Source of the DNA: Ascaphus truei
Taxonomy: Eukaryota > Chordata > Amphibia > Anura > Ascaphidae
Direction: 5' to 3'
Assembly: GCA_036426205.1 (NCBI GenBank)
Contig: WSYH01002479.1
Coordinates: 21,953 to 85,952 of the forward strand
DNA length: 64,000 nt
Positions 21,900 to 34,500 of the stretch are shown piece by piece; within the stretch, counting starts at the first letter, position 1; every line of letters begins with the position of its first letter. The notes beneath the pieces were generated by a model, which was given only the letters and a program-made list of their open reading frames with translations, had not been told where the DNA came from and made no database searches. Made by a program: the position numbers and the translations under genes.

Positions 21900-24260
21900 A
21901 AAGCATCGACCGAACAGGCTGACAAATTCCGGTCAGGGATACAAACACCACTCGCCCGCTACAAACGGAAAAGCAGCCATGGTAACGCCCCCCCCTGACC
22001 TGTGGAGTGAGCCCCCTAGTCGCAGAAACCAAATCCTTTAAAGAGACGGGTAGGAACGACACGGGCGAGATTTGTATCCCAGCTGAGTATACACGAAGCT
22101 TGTGGGACCTGTATCGTCCCCGTGCACTGCTTTGAGCTTAACAGGAAACTGGACAGAATCAACAGCAATCTGTTCCTTCCATTTGTGGATGCCTTCCCGA
22201 TCTCGCTCTCCGCTATTTGAAGGTACATAATGCCGTAAAAAGAGTGAACAATGGATGCTCTTGTACAAACGGAAGGGGTAGGGTTGCGACCACTAAGACC
22301 TGCGTCCCATCCTCGCCCATCCTGAACGCGGACTAACAAGATCCATCGCAAAAGTCCGCTAACGTCGTAAATCAGACTACACAGAATGCGGCAACATCCA
22401 CAGCATCTCATAACCACCCCCCCAGACCAGAACCATCCGCGGCTCGACCCGCAGCCACGACATCGGCAGACAGCCTCGCCCTAAGATCCACAGATAGATC
22501 GCCAGATACCACTACATCAACAAGACCGCCGCTGTACCCAACGCGGCCCCAATCACACACCAAAAATCCCCACCATACACATTGGATGCAGGGAATCGAG
22601 CCCGTGTGAGTCGGGGAGGGAGTAGGCCGCGATCCTCCGAGCCGTGTCTCCCCTGGAATTCAGCACAGCATACTCAGCTCTGCTTTAGAGACGTCGCCCA
22701 TCATTCTGGCAGGGTTCGCGAGTAGGGATGGGGGAGATGTTCTGTTCTATTAGCGTTAATCTGATGTACCCTTGACATTTGCAGTTGTGGCGATCGTGAA
22801 ACGGATGGAAGCTACCCCTCCCCTGTCCTCCTCAGGGGTTAGGCGGGCTGCCCTCGTTCATCATCACTCTCCTTTATTGTCTGTTGGATAGAGCTCTTTT
22901 CGCTTCGGTCATCAGACGAGACGCAGAGATCAGAGGGATCGTCGTGCCAGGACCCCAGAGACGCGAAGTGAAGTGCTCGCTCACATGGATGAGTCACCAT
23001 CTTCTGCGCATGATATCCGATTGGTGAAGACGCTGGTCCAGACGTGCGAGGATTTCGGGGAAGCTTCAGGGCAAAAAGTCAACCGCGGAATTAGAGACCA
23101 AGCAATTTGGGCTTTTGAACCTGACTGCCGACCCCTCACCCCCTTCCCCATCAGAGCAGGCTCATTCAAATCCTTGTATCTGGTTTGGTTTGTGGGGACG
23201 CGGCCGCTGCCCTGAAGAGCTGGAACGAGAGGCCTGAAAAGGGTGAAGCAGAAGATCGGATTGTGGCGCCTCAGACCCCTCCACCATTGATGGGAAAAGC
23301 TGTGTACTGCTGAACGAGATCCTCCCTGTCCTGCAGTACGTTGCCCAGGCATACCCGCCTTCGACCAGAAACCCTGCCGAGAATCTCCATGGCAGTGTTC
23401 CCTTTGTCTGGGGGGCCAAGTTTGAAAGGGAAGAGCGCAGGTGATGTACAAGAGCCGCACAGGGGGTTAGAGAATCCCCGACATCCACTATTGCTGCGCG
23501 CCTTCTTTGTAAGCAACTGCGTGCGGATCAACCCTGAGAGACTGCGACAAGACTCCTCTGGCTACTCCCATGTCCCGCCCGCTCCTCTCCTGCCGCTCTG
23601 GAAGCACTGGGGTGGGACAAGTGGGATAGCTCCATCCCTACAACTGGCGCAGCGCCTGGTTCTACAAGGAGTGAAGAAGGTTTGTGAGGCAAGCAACATC
23701 TGGAGGAGTAAAACCAGATCTGTGGAAAGCCCAAGGGTCATCTACAAAATGATCGCATGCTAAAGACATCAGGAATCGGTCCAGTCTCCAACCAACACCT
23801 TTGAGACGGTGTGGAGGAATGGGCAATCGAAAAGACTAATGAAACAAACACAAAGACTGCCTTGGCAGGCCATACACGGGGGACTCCCTGTGAATGCGGA
23901 CAGTACCAGAGTCTAAACTCAGCCTCGTGAGGCCACTGCCCCATGTGCAACCCAGTGGAAAGCATCATACACCTTCTTCTTGGAACTGCCCCTTTGCGCA
24001 GGCCTGCTGCCGCGCTGGACACTGACTTAAAGGACTGTTACCGAGAAGTGCGTCACGTACTACTCGGTGTTCCACGGACTTTTCCACAGGAACACAACCA
24101 GAGGACGCAATCGAACCGGTTGGCGTCTAATGTGCAGTTTCAAGGACGTTTTACTATTCGCCAGGGAACGTTTGATCAAGGGGAAGAAGATGATGTCGTA
24201 CAGACTGTCGCTCCAACATGCCGCTAAGGAACTATTCCATCTTTGATGACGGCCCTGAGG
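21900..24260 (+). pseudogene. Tx1-like ORF2 reverse transcriptase and C-terminal remnant
   Basis: Near 22,975 the + strand reads LeuAlaHisMetAspGlu, where the Tyr-Ala-Asp-Asp catalytic box is expected. It is followed by DIRLVKTLVQTCEDFGEASG, which fixes the register to RT. The 23,250-23,520 region gives SWNER, LLNEILPVLQYVAQAYPP across two frames, then WGAKFER, as in Tx1-group thumb/C-terminal segments. The catalytic box is altered and the frames shift repeatedly. The open part ends near 24,260, followed by a C-rich 3' UTR. Confidence 0.6.
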
Positions 24261-24584
24261 AGGAGGACTAAACACCCCCTCCCCACCCCCCCTACCTTCC
24301 CTCCCCCCGCCCCAAAAGTTTTTCTGTGCAATAAAGTTAGGATAAGTGTGTATAGCATGTCATGTCTGTGGTGCGTGCATACGTAATAAATCACTGCACC
24401 GCCGTGTTCGTCACAGTTTTTTTTACTTTTGGGAAACCATTATAAAATGATGTGAGTTGTGTGGATATGCACTGCCCGTTGTTAATGTCGCGGTTTTTTT
24501 TTTTTCGTTGGAAAATGATTTATGTAACTGTTATAATCTTTTGTAAAGATTCGCTGCATAATAAAGATTTTTCAAAAAAAAAAA

Positions 24585-24606
24585 AGCTGTCTGTGGGTGG
24601 GTTTTT
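24585..24606. repeat. Right target-site duplication of the Tx1-like LINE
   Basis: Identical over 22 bases to 18,651-18,672. Directly preceded by the A-run of the LINE. Confidence 0.85.
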
Positions 24607-24849
24607 CTGGTATGCACCTTAACCCTGGCTGTGCTCAAAGCTGTGCCCATGCACCAAGCTTAAGCCTATAGGGAACCATGTTAAAATTTTTTTTTGAAGC
24701 AAAAGTGGCACTGTGTGCCATTTGCATGTCATTCCCCAGAATCCCTTGCTGCAGTGGAAGTGCCTGTGTGCTGGGTGATAAATGGTGAAAGGAGGGGTTG
24801 CTAGACCTGCCTAAGACATGCAGATGAGGCATACATTTGTATTTACATT

Positions 24850-24852
24850 GGC

Positions 24853-24886
<34 letters not shown>

Positions 24887-24910
24887 ATATATATATATAT
24901 ACACACAACA

Positions 24911-24942
<32 letters not shown>
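24850..24942. repeat. TA then CA microsatellite
   Basis: Long TA tract followed by a CA tract. A Tc1 terminus starts immediately after it. Confidence 0.9.
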
Positions 24943-25530
24943 CAGTTGGTCGGAATATTGGACACTGATACAAGTTTGTTATTTCGCTGTGTACCAAATA
25001 AATTCACCGTTACAGTTAAAATAATGAATATGGGCTTAAAGTGCAGTCTATCAGCTTAATCTGAGGGTATTCACATACAAATGGAGAAAGGGTTTAGGAA
25101 TTAACATCTCTTTAATATGTAGCCCCCTCTTTATCAAGGACCAAAAGTTAATTGGACAATTGACTCAAACGCTGTTTTCATGGACATGTGTGGGCTTTCC
25201 TCGTTTATTTTCACATCATCAATTAAGCAGGTAAAGGTCGGAGTTATTCCAGGTGTGGCTTCGCATTGGAAGCTTTTTTCTGAGAACCCACCACATGCTG
25301 TCAAAGGAGCTCTTAATCAAGTGAAACGGCATCATTAGGCTGCAAAAAATAGAAAACCCTCAGAGATAGAGGAACATTAGGAGTGCCAAAACAAGTTTTG
25401 GTACATTCTGAGAAAAAAGAACGCACTGGTGAGCTCTGCAACACAAAAAGGCTGGACGTCCACGAGGCAACAGTGATGGATGATCTTAGGATCCTTCCAT
25501 GGTAAAGAAAACCCCTTCACAACATCCACA
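24943..25530 (+). mobile_element. Tc1/mariner-type transposon, 5' 590 bp
   Basis: Same family as 3,375-3,616 but extending into the start of the transposase gene. A block near 25,300-25,400 (GCTCTTAATCAAGTGAAACG, GAGATAGAGGAACATTAGG) corresponds to the N-terminal helix-turn-helix of Tc1 transposases, with several indels. Truncated at about 25,530 before the DDE core, where a TA-rich run begins. Confidence 0.8.
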
Positions 25531-25539
25531 ACACACATA

Positions 25540-26590
25540 TATATATCTATATATATATAATCAAAAATAAATAGAGGATAAACCGTCTGGTGGCTACAAA
25601 TGCTTTTATTTGTTCGAGATACACTGATCTCTTCTTCCGGTGATGTACTACAATGAATGAAGCAAGCAAAAGCTAACTATAAACAGTGTCTATTGGATGT
25701 TATGTTGCCCACAGAACGGTAATCATCTATTTATTTTGATTAATTGAAGCTCGGCTAACACGGTAACTGATACCTCTACAATGTGTGTGTGTGTGTGAGG
25801 CTTGTTGTCTCGTCCCACCGCCCCCCCCGGATGTGTACTCTATCCCCACATGGCTGTGTCTCTGTCCACCGCCACGGCTGGTATCTGACCCACCCCCCAC
25901 GCGATGGTCTGTGTTGTCCTGTCGTCCCCAAAAAGTATGGAAGAAAAAAAGACAAGAAACAGGGGGCGGTGAGAGGGGGATAAAAAGGGGGAGGACAGCA
26001 TAAGAAGAGGGGAGAGAATAGGGAAAAAAAAAGGATAGGATAAAGGGGGAGTTGCGGGGAGGGTGCTGCGGATACAGTAAAAAGGCAACGGAAAAGTCAC
26101 CCGTGCAGTCAACGATATGTTTCCAGCCTAGCATTTAGTGTATACAAGGGGTACGTCATGGTGGACGGGAAATTTATTTACACGGCTACAGTCCCTCTGG
26201 AAAGACAGAGGTCCTTCTCTCGCCCGAAAACACACAACCACCAGGGTCGCAGTGTCACGACAAACAATGTCCCCACCTTCTCCCTCCTCCGCTATTCTCG
26301 GCACCGCTGTGGACGCCCCGTCCGACGCCGGCATCTGCAATTGACAATAAGTAAGCTGGAAGGGGTTTCGCTTGATTTAGCGTCACGAATGGAGTAGTAC
26401 ATCTCCACCATCTTTTTGTCTAAACGTAGATGTCACAAACACTCAAAATGGGACCAATAATTATCCCCAAACCTTTATATCATCAAGTCGCGTGCATACC
26501 ATTTACTTTTGTATTACCTCCACTCCCCCCGCTTTTCCCCCCCCCCGCCGTTCCCGCGTACTCGTGCGTCCCATTCTCTTCCCCCCCTCC
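25540..26590. other. Unassigned sequence with simple repeats
   Basis: Contains a TG run near 25,783-25,798, one unit of the GGCTGTGTCTCTGTCC minisatellite at about 25,851, and a purine-rich stretch at 25,935-26,055. The open frames of 60-135 codons show no recognised domain. Confidence 0.4.
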
Positions 26591-26599
26591 GACCCACGC

Positions 26600-26745
26600 C
26601 AGGCTGTGTCTCTGCCCCCCACCCCGGCTGTGTCTATGTCCGTCCGTCCCCCCCCCGCTGCTGTGTCTCTGTCCCATTTTTCCCCCCGGGCTGTGTCTCA
26701 TGTCCCCTCCACGCCCCCCCCCGGCTGTTTGTCTCGGTCCCACCC
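26600..26745 (+). repeat. GGCTGTGTCTCTGTCC minisatellite cluster
   Basis: About five units of GGCTGTGTCTCTGTCCC with variable C-runs and small changes. Same unit as at 3,873-3,922. Confidence 0.75.
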
Positions 26746-26759
26746 ACCCCCCCGCATAA

Positions 26760-28440
26760 AGCGTTGTAAAACTATTACAATCTTTCGCCACTTTAGCGGT
26801 CCTGCCCAGAGATTATCTTGGAAGGGCAAGAAATCACAGTGGCGCGATCTCGCACATAAATCTCTTGTAAAAGGTTTGTGTTCTAGCTGACTCTTTTCCC
26901 CCCAGCCCCTTTCTCTCCCTTCTCCCAACCACACTCCGTTTCGTAACCTTCCCATCCTTGCTTCTCAACCCTATTCGTAATCCGTCTTTTTTTCTTTAGT
27001 CAGTTGCCTACTGTCCCACCCCGACTTTACCGTCTTTTCCCTCCCTCCTAGGTCCCCTGCGTACCTTCGCACGACATAAAGTCTGTCCTTATTTACCCCA
27101 CTTAACGTACGTGATAGATATTACACCTTCCAGCCAAAGCATTTTGAGGATGCAGACGAATTGTCACTAGCAGCTGCCCACCCCTTCCGCCTCTCCTTCA
27201 ATGGCAGTTTGTGGGACTATATCGCTCCCCCCTGCTGTGTCAGAATTTCGCATTCGCCGTTCCCATATTGTTTAAAGCTAGGCCTTCCCTAAGTAGCACA
27301 TAGGCCTTTTTCGCCTTATTTGTCAACGATTTGTCCTTATTTCCCCATAAATCGGACATGCTAATTATTGTTATCCTATAATAAAGCTAACAACTCATTG
27401 TCAGGGTAGCTCCACTCTCGCCCACTGTGTTCAGGTTATGGCGAATCATTGATCCTTTTAAATCTCCTATCCTAATGCTTTTTTTTTTCCTTCCCTCCTC
27501 CCTCCTTTCCCCTCCATCCCTCCGCAGCCATCTTTCCCCCCCCTCTTCCCCACCCTCCGCCATTCTCTTCCTCCCTTATCGTTCTCCTCTCCCCTCCCTT
27601 TCCCTCTTCCCGTTTCCCCAATCCTTCCCTTTCTTGACCTCTCTTTTCCCCAAACGAATGTCTTGTCTCTGTCTTGTCCACTCACAATTTCCGCCGATTG
27701 TTGTTATATGGTCCCCATGGTCTGTGTCTCTTTTACAGCTCCATTCTTTTCTTTCGGTCTATGTCTATGTCACCCGCAAGTAACACATTCCCTTTCATTG
27801 ACTGTTATATGCGTGACCTTACATCTAACCCGCCTTACTCCCGCTACTTTGACTTGTCCATATTCCTGCTGCCCACAGGCCGTGGTATAGGTTTGGATCG
27901 AGCTGCTCCCAGCCTGTTTCTGATCATTCTGGTGGATCGGATAGTTTTATCTACCTGTTTACGTAACATCGACCTCCTTTAGGCAAGTGGGAGCCTGTGA
28001 CCCCTCCCGAGCCCAGCTGGACCAGTCTCTTACGCAGGGAACGGGGTTAATGGTCCACCCACGCACGATCTGCAGCACTTTTCTGTCGGCAGGGCGCAGG
28101 GCTTAACTGATGAGCTGATCTCTGTTTTCACTGTTAGTCGCTCATTTATTTGTACGGAGGAAGGCAAGATTTCAATTACACATGTATAGTATTCCAGCTT
28201 ATATACACAACCCTGTATCACCACCCATGTCTCTGCCATTAAATGTGGGTCCTTTCTGTATAATCATAGCTCCTGGCCTACTCACGGTTCTGCCTCTATA
28301 CCAGACTACATCTATAGGGTCTCTTCAAGCTCGGAGATCCCCTAGTAAGAGAAGACCTCTGATATATCCGCTTACTCCAGAAGGCCTTTCTTTCCCAGAG
28401 GGAGCAGACCCCCCTCTCCCGACCTGAGAGGAGTATGAAG
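26760..28440. other. Unassigned sequence left of the large satellite
   Basis: Contains a 160 bp polypyrimidine tract (27,478-27,645) and an open + strand frame of 81 codons at 28,182-28,427 without recognised domains. No repeat boundary marks the transition into the satellite at about 28,450-28,560. Confidence 0.4.
27478..27645. repeat. Polypyrimidine tract
   Basis: About 165 bases almost entirely C and T on the + strand, with short repeats such as CCCTCC. Long purine/pyrimidine mirror-like tracts can form triplex DNA; symmetry was not tested. Confidence 0.85.
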
Positions 28441-28559
28441 AGGGACTGGTGCCCGCCACCTCTCGACATTGATGACCCTGTTTGTGTGACCATGACCTTA
28501 CCCTGTCCACCCCGTACGAACCCCATTATTGACCCCTGTGCGCCCCTCCACCAAGACAT

Positions 28560-31500
28560 TGCTGTGACCTCCCCCTTCTACTATAACCATGTCACTTCTC
28601 CGACATTATGACCCGTGACGATGACACAACTCCCACATTGGAACATTTGACACTGCGCCTTCTCCATTCTGGTGACCTCGTGACCCTGTCACTTCGTGTA
28701 TTCTCGACATGTGAGGACCCTCCACCTCTTACATTTGGGACTGCCACCTAGTACCATGGCAGACACTGCCCACCTCTGACATTTGGGACCCTGCCCCCTA
28801 TGAACTCCTGTGACCCTGCCCTCCTATGATGATTGGGAACATCCTGCCGCTCCTGATCATTGGACATTGCCGCTTTGACATCTGGGACAGTGAGCCTTGA
28901 CATATTGGGCACTCTTGCCACGCCTATCCGACACTTGTGACCTTGCCGGCCTCTGACATTGAGGACCCCTTGCCATACCTCTGACATGGTGGGACCTTGC
29001 CCCCTCGGTATCATTGCCTCGACCTTGAACCTCTGACATTGGGACCCCTGCACACACCCTCTGACAGTGGGACCCTGCCTCTCTGACATTGGACTGCCCG
29101 AACTCTGACATTGTGACCTTGCCACCTCCTCTGACCATCTGGTGTGTGACCCTGACAATCTATGACCTTGGGACCTTCGCCATCCCTACTGACATTGGGA
29201 CACGCCCTCTGCAAATTGGGACATTGCCTGACTATGACATTGTGGACCCTGCCACCTCGACATTGTGAAACTTGCACGCTATCTGAGAATTGGGAACGTC
29301 GCCGCCTACTGACATTGTGACCTTTGACGCCTCCTGACATTGGGACCTTGCCTTTTCCTTACATTGGACCTGCCGCCTCCGACATCTTGTCGACCCTTGT
29401 ACGCCCTCCCGAATTGGGACCCTGAATCCTTTGACAATTGTGACATGCCGCCTCTGACATTGTGACCCTGTCCGCCTTGACATTGTGACCCTTTTGCCGC
29501 CTCTGACATTGGGGACCCCTGCCTGCCGCCTCTCGAAATTGTGACACCTGCCGACCCTAGACCATTGGGACCCTAGCACACCCTCTGACATTTGGGACCC
29601 TGCCCCCTCTGAATTGGACCCTGCCGCCTCTGACCATTTTTTTTTGGGACCATGCCACCTCTGACATGGGACCCTGACGACTCTGAATTGGGACCCGCCG
29701 CCACTCTGACATTTGACCCTTGCGCCTATGACAATGGGGACTTCCCGCCTCTGACATGGGACCAGCTGGCCTGTCCACTGACATCCGGTGAGCTCTTGAC
29801 GACCTAAACATCCGACCTTTGGGACCTTGACGCCCTCTGACCTTGGCGTACCTCGCCGACTCTCGACCATTGTGACCTTGCCTCTCTCGACATTGGACCG
29901 TGCCGACTCTGACATGGACCTTGCCGCCTCTGACATTGTGACCCTGCCTCCTATGAACATGTGACCTGACGACTCTGGAACATTGGGACCCTGCCGCTCC
30001 TGATCATTGTGACCCTGCCACTCTGACATTTGGTCGAGACCTCTATGACAACCTTATGACAGTTGTGGACCACGGGGTTAAACGATATGTTTTTCGATTC
30101 TGCCACCCCTCTGCCTGTACTCGACCCCCCTTCTGTGACAGTATCCCCGCCACTCATGACATTGTGATCACACTGTGTTCCCGCCACCTGATACTCCGAC
30201 AGTTGGGACCCTGTTTCCCAAAAGTATCCCCGACATCGGGGACCCCCCCTGCCACCTCTGCATTGAGAATGCCCGGCACACACCTCCTCTGACATTGGGC
30301 ACATTGGGATCTGCAGACTCCTCCCTATGAATGAGAGAACATTGGCCACCTCTGACATCGGGGACGTCCCCCTGCCCCCGGCCTCTGATTGTCACTAGTG
30401 ATTTTGCCCTGCACACATTGGACAGTTGGGACCCTCCCAACTCTGACATTGGGCGACCCTGCCACCTCTCTGACATTGGGAACCCATGCCGCTCTGACAT
30501 TGTATCTGACCCTTTGCCCTCTCTGACATTGTGACCATGCGAGCTCGGACAGTTGGGACCTTGCCACCTCTGACATGGGACCCTCGCCACCTCGACATGT
30601 GGACCTTGCGCCTCGTTGACATTGGGACCTTGCCGTTCCTGGAGACATTTTGGGTGACCTTGCCACCCTCTGAAATTGTGACTTGCGCCTATCTGACATT
30701 GGGACCTTGCGCCTATGACATTGGGACCCTGCCGCCTTGATACATTGGTGCCCTGCCGACTCTGACATTGTCGGGACACTCGCCACCTCGGACCACTATT
30801 GGGACACTGCAGCCTCTGACATGGACGACTGGCCGCCTCTGACATCTGCGGACCCTTGCACACTCTGACAGTGGATTCATTGCCGCTTTGAACATGGGGG
30901 CCCCCCTTTGCCCGCAGTCTGACATTGGGCACTCCCTTGCTGGGACCTGCCTTTGACATTGGGACGCTCGGCCGCCCTCTGACATTGTGACCTTGCACCT
31001 CTGACAATTGTGGACACCCTGCCAACCCCTCTGCCATTGGGACCTCTGGCCACCTCTGACTCATGCTGACTGCCACCTCTGACATTGGGACACCTGCGAC
31101 CTCTGACATGGGAGGACCTCTGAACTGTCTGACAATTGTGACCTTGCCGCTCCTTCGACATTGGAGAGCTCCTTGCCCGCCTCTGAACATGGCCTGCCAG
31201 CCTCCCACCTCTGACATTGGGGACGTTGCCTCTTATGACCACTTGAACCCTGCCTCTGACACTTGACAGCCTCGCCTTGGAAATTGGACCTGCCCTCTGC
31301 TGTGCCTTGCCGCCTTATGACCATTGTGACTGCGTACCCTCCGCTGTGCATGCCGCCCTCTGCTTACATTGGGACCTGCCACTCTGACCTTGGACCCTGC
31401 GCCACCTATGACATTGGACCCTTCTGCCATCTTGACATTGGGAACCCTGCCTCCACTCTGACACTTGGGAACCCTGCCGTCAGCCTCTGACATTGGGACC

Positions 31501-34500
31501 TGCCACTCTTGACTTGGGAACACCTTGCCAGCCCCTCCTGCACCATTGGAAGATGTCCGGTGCCACCTCTGACATTGGGACCCTGCGCCTTGACATTGGG
31601 GACCTCTGCCTGAACTGGCCCGCCTACCTACTCTGAAATTGGGACCCTGCTATGACATTGTGCCTTCCCCTCTGACATTGGGATCCCTGTCCGCCTCCTC
31701 TGACATTGGGGACCCTGCCTCCTTGACATTGGGACCCCTGCCCCTCCTTCCTGACACCCTGGGCGACCATGACCAACCCTGACATTGGGACACGCAGCCT
31801 CCTTTGAAATTGGGAACCGCCGCCACCTCTGAACATCTGTTGAACTGCCCACCTCGACATTGGGACCCTCGCCTACTCGACATTGGGACCCTGCCCCACA
31901 CCCTCTCCCGACAGTTTGTGGACCCCCCTTGTCCACGCTTGACATTGGTGACACCCTTGCCATCATGAAATGGTGATTGCCCTGCCCCCCCTGATATCCT
32001 CATGACATTCTTGGACCCTGTCCGAGATCCCTACCTATGACGATGGGGACCTTCTGCCCGTTGCTATCCCTCGCGTCACATCTTCCCTTCTCCTTGGACA
32101 TATTGCATTTCTTCTTTGACATTCTGGTGACCGCCATGCCCGCCCTTCGACATGGGACTCCTGCCCTCCTCTGCACCATTGGGACTCCCTGCAGCCCTTT
32201 CTGAAATTGGGACCCTGCCGATATGCACATTGGCTTTGAACCCTGGCAGCCTCTGACCCACCTTGGGACCCACTGTTATTTAGCTCTTTTTTTCGGACTT
32301 TATTGGCGACCCATTTTGCAGCCTCCCCCCCTTTTGAAATGGGACCCTGCAGCCTCCCTGACATTGGGACCATGCATCGCTCTGACATGGGGACTTTTTC
32401 TTTTTCCCTCCACACTGCCACCTCTGACATTGGACCCTGGCCTCCCTCTATGCGACACATCGTGAACTCCTGCCACCCTCTGACATGGCCGAGTTTCCAT
32501 GCTCCCCCATCTGACCATTGGGTTACCCCATATTGCACCACCTCCCCTGAACCATCTGGGACACTGCCCCCTGCGCCACCCGGAATCATTCGCGGCACCG
32601 GCAAACCCTATGACATTGGGACCCCTGCCGCCTCTGACATGGGGACACCCATGACCCAGCATTGACATTGGGACCCGACTGCCTCCTGAACCCCATTGGG
32701 GACCATGACTCACTCGGAATGGCCGCGTATTCTCATTTTATAAGGCCTTTATGACACCCTGTGACCCCACCCCCTCCGCCAACCTCATTTTTGACATTGG
32801 GAATCCCCGCTTCACCACCCCTCTGATTAATTGGACACCTGCCACCACCCTCTGCCAACAGTGGGCATTGGGACCCTTGCCATCCTATGACATTGTTTGT
32901 ATCACCTTGACCTCCTATGACATTGGGACACTGCCAACATCTGCGACATTGTGCACCTGAACGCCCTCCTTTCCCATCCGACCACTTTTTTTTGACCATG
33001 CTAGCCCTATGACCGACTCCCCCCGGAATCTTACTTGGGGGGCCAACCCCTCGCAACCTCTCGACATTGTGCCACCTTGCCCCAAACCTCTGGGACATTG
33101 GGACACATGCCGCCTTCTCCCCTTGACATTGGGAACCCTGCGCAAACTCTATTGACATTGGGAACCCTTGCCGCATTCCGACACATTGTTGACCTGCCTA
33201 CTTGAAATTGGGGCAAACCACTGCCGCTATGACCAATCCGTGGAGCCCCCCCTGACGACCTCTGACCCACATTGGGACATTCGAGCACACCATCTGAATC
33301 ACCCCCCCTTGGGCCCGCACCTGCCACCCCTCTCCCCCGACATTGGGGACCCTGCCACCCTGACCCATTGGACCCCTGCCCCCTCCTCTGGACAGTGCGC
33401 GAAACTTGCCACCATCGGACATTGGGAACCCTCGCCTTCCTTCTGAACATTGTGGACCTGCCTCCGCCTGACCTTGGGACCCCGCCACCTCCTGCACATT
33501 GTAACCCCCTTGCCCGCCCTCTGACATTGGACCCTGCATAATCTGACATTGTGACACCCTGCCACTTTCGATTCATTGCCGCGACCCCCCCCCTTGCTAA
33601 CCTATTGAATTGGTTGACCCTGCCCCCTCCATCGACCATTCTTTTGTGACCCCCTTGCCGCCCCCGTCCTCTCCATCTGCACAATTGGGACCTCCTGACC
33701 CACCTCTGAAATTGCGCTGGGACACCATGCCTCCTCCTATGACATTGCGCGCACCATCCCTTTCTCGCCCGCCCACTATGACAATTGCGGGACCACCCTG
33801 CCAACATGATTCATTGCCGCTGGACATTTTCCATCCCCCCTTTCTGGCACCCTTTTCCCCCACTCTGAAACTTGGGACCCTGAAACTCCTGGACATAGGG
33901 CCAACCCCTGCACCCCCGCCACCTCTGCACATCTTTGACCCTTGCACACACACTGACATCTCCGTGACCTTGCCACCTATGAAATTGGGACCCTGCCACC
34001 TCTGAACATTGGGACTCCCTCGCCAACCCTCTCCGAATTGGGACCCCATGCCACCCAACTCATGCGACCTGTTTTGTCGACCCCCTGCCCACCGCCCTCC
34101 CCGAGACCATGGGACCCACCGCGCACCTCTTAACATTGGGAACCTGCCACCACCTCCCTGACATTGCTGACATTTGCCACCTCTGACCTTTGTTCGACCC
34201 TGCCAACCACATTCCCCCTGCCACTTCGGGACCCCCTGTTTCACACCCCCTCCCATTACATTGGGCAACCCATTCTGCCACCACCCTGGAACCATTGGCG
34301 ACCATGCCCCTCTGGCCACAATGGGAACCCTGCAAACCTCACTGACCATCTGGGACCCTCCTCGCCCACCCTCCTGACCACTTGGACCCTCGCCACCTCT
34401 AACATTGGCCGACCCCCTGCCACCTCTGCCCACATGTACCCCGGACCCTGCCAACCTCTGCCCCATTCGCGTGAACACCCCCCCCCACATGTCGCCACTG

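Larger units (their letters stand above)
18673..24584 (+). mobile_element. Tx1-group LINE, near full length, about 5.9 kb
   Basis: A complete-looking insertion: 22 bp perfect duplications at 18,651-18,672 and 24,585-24,606, a 3' end with AATAAAG followed by a run of A, and internal remnants in the order zinc-knuckle ORF1, endonuclease and reverse transcriptase. The C-terminal ORF2 text (for example VKTLVQT, EASGQKVN, LPVLQYVAQAYPP) is of Tx1/L1 type. Every ORF is broken by frameshifts despite the perfect duplication, which points to sequencing indels as much as decay. The insertion sits in a DNA transposon, as the founding Xenopus Tx1 LINE does in Tx1D (established knowledge). Confidence 0.8.
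18489..24854. mobile_element. Non-autonomous DNA transposon (about 430 bp) split by a LINE
   Basis: The ends 18,489-18,530 and 24,813-24,854 are imperfect inverted repeats of about 42 bp (ATGCAAATGTAAATACAACT... facing ...GTATTTACATTGGCAT). Removing the LINE and one copy of its duplication leaves about 430 bp. Its right part includes an inverted copy of the octamer MITE (about 24,706-24,830). No transposase is encoded. Confidence 0.6.

Noticed and set aside
25540..25720. A further hammerhead-like motif near CACTGATCTCTTCTTCCGG
   Set aside because: No GAAA box or pairing stems at the right spacing.
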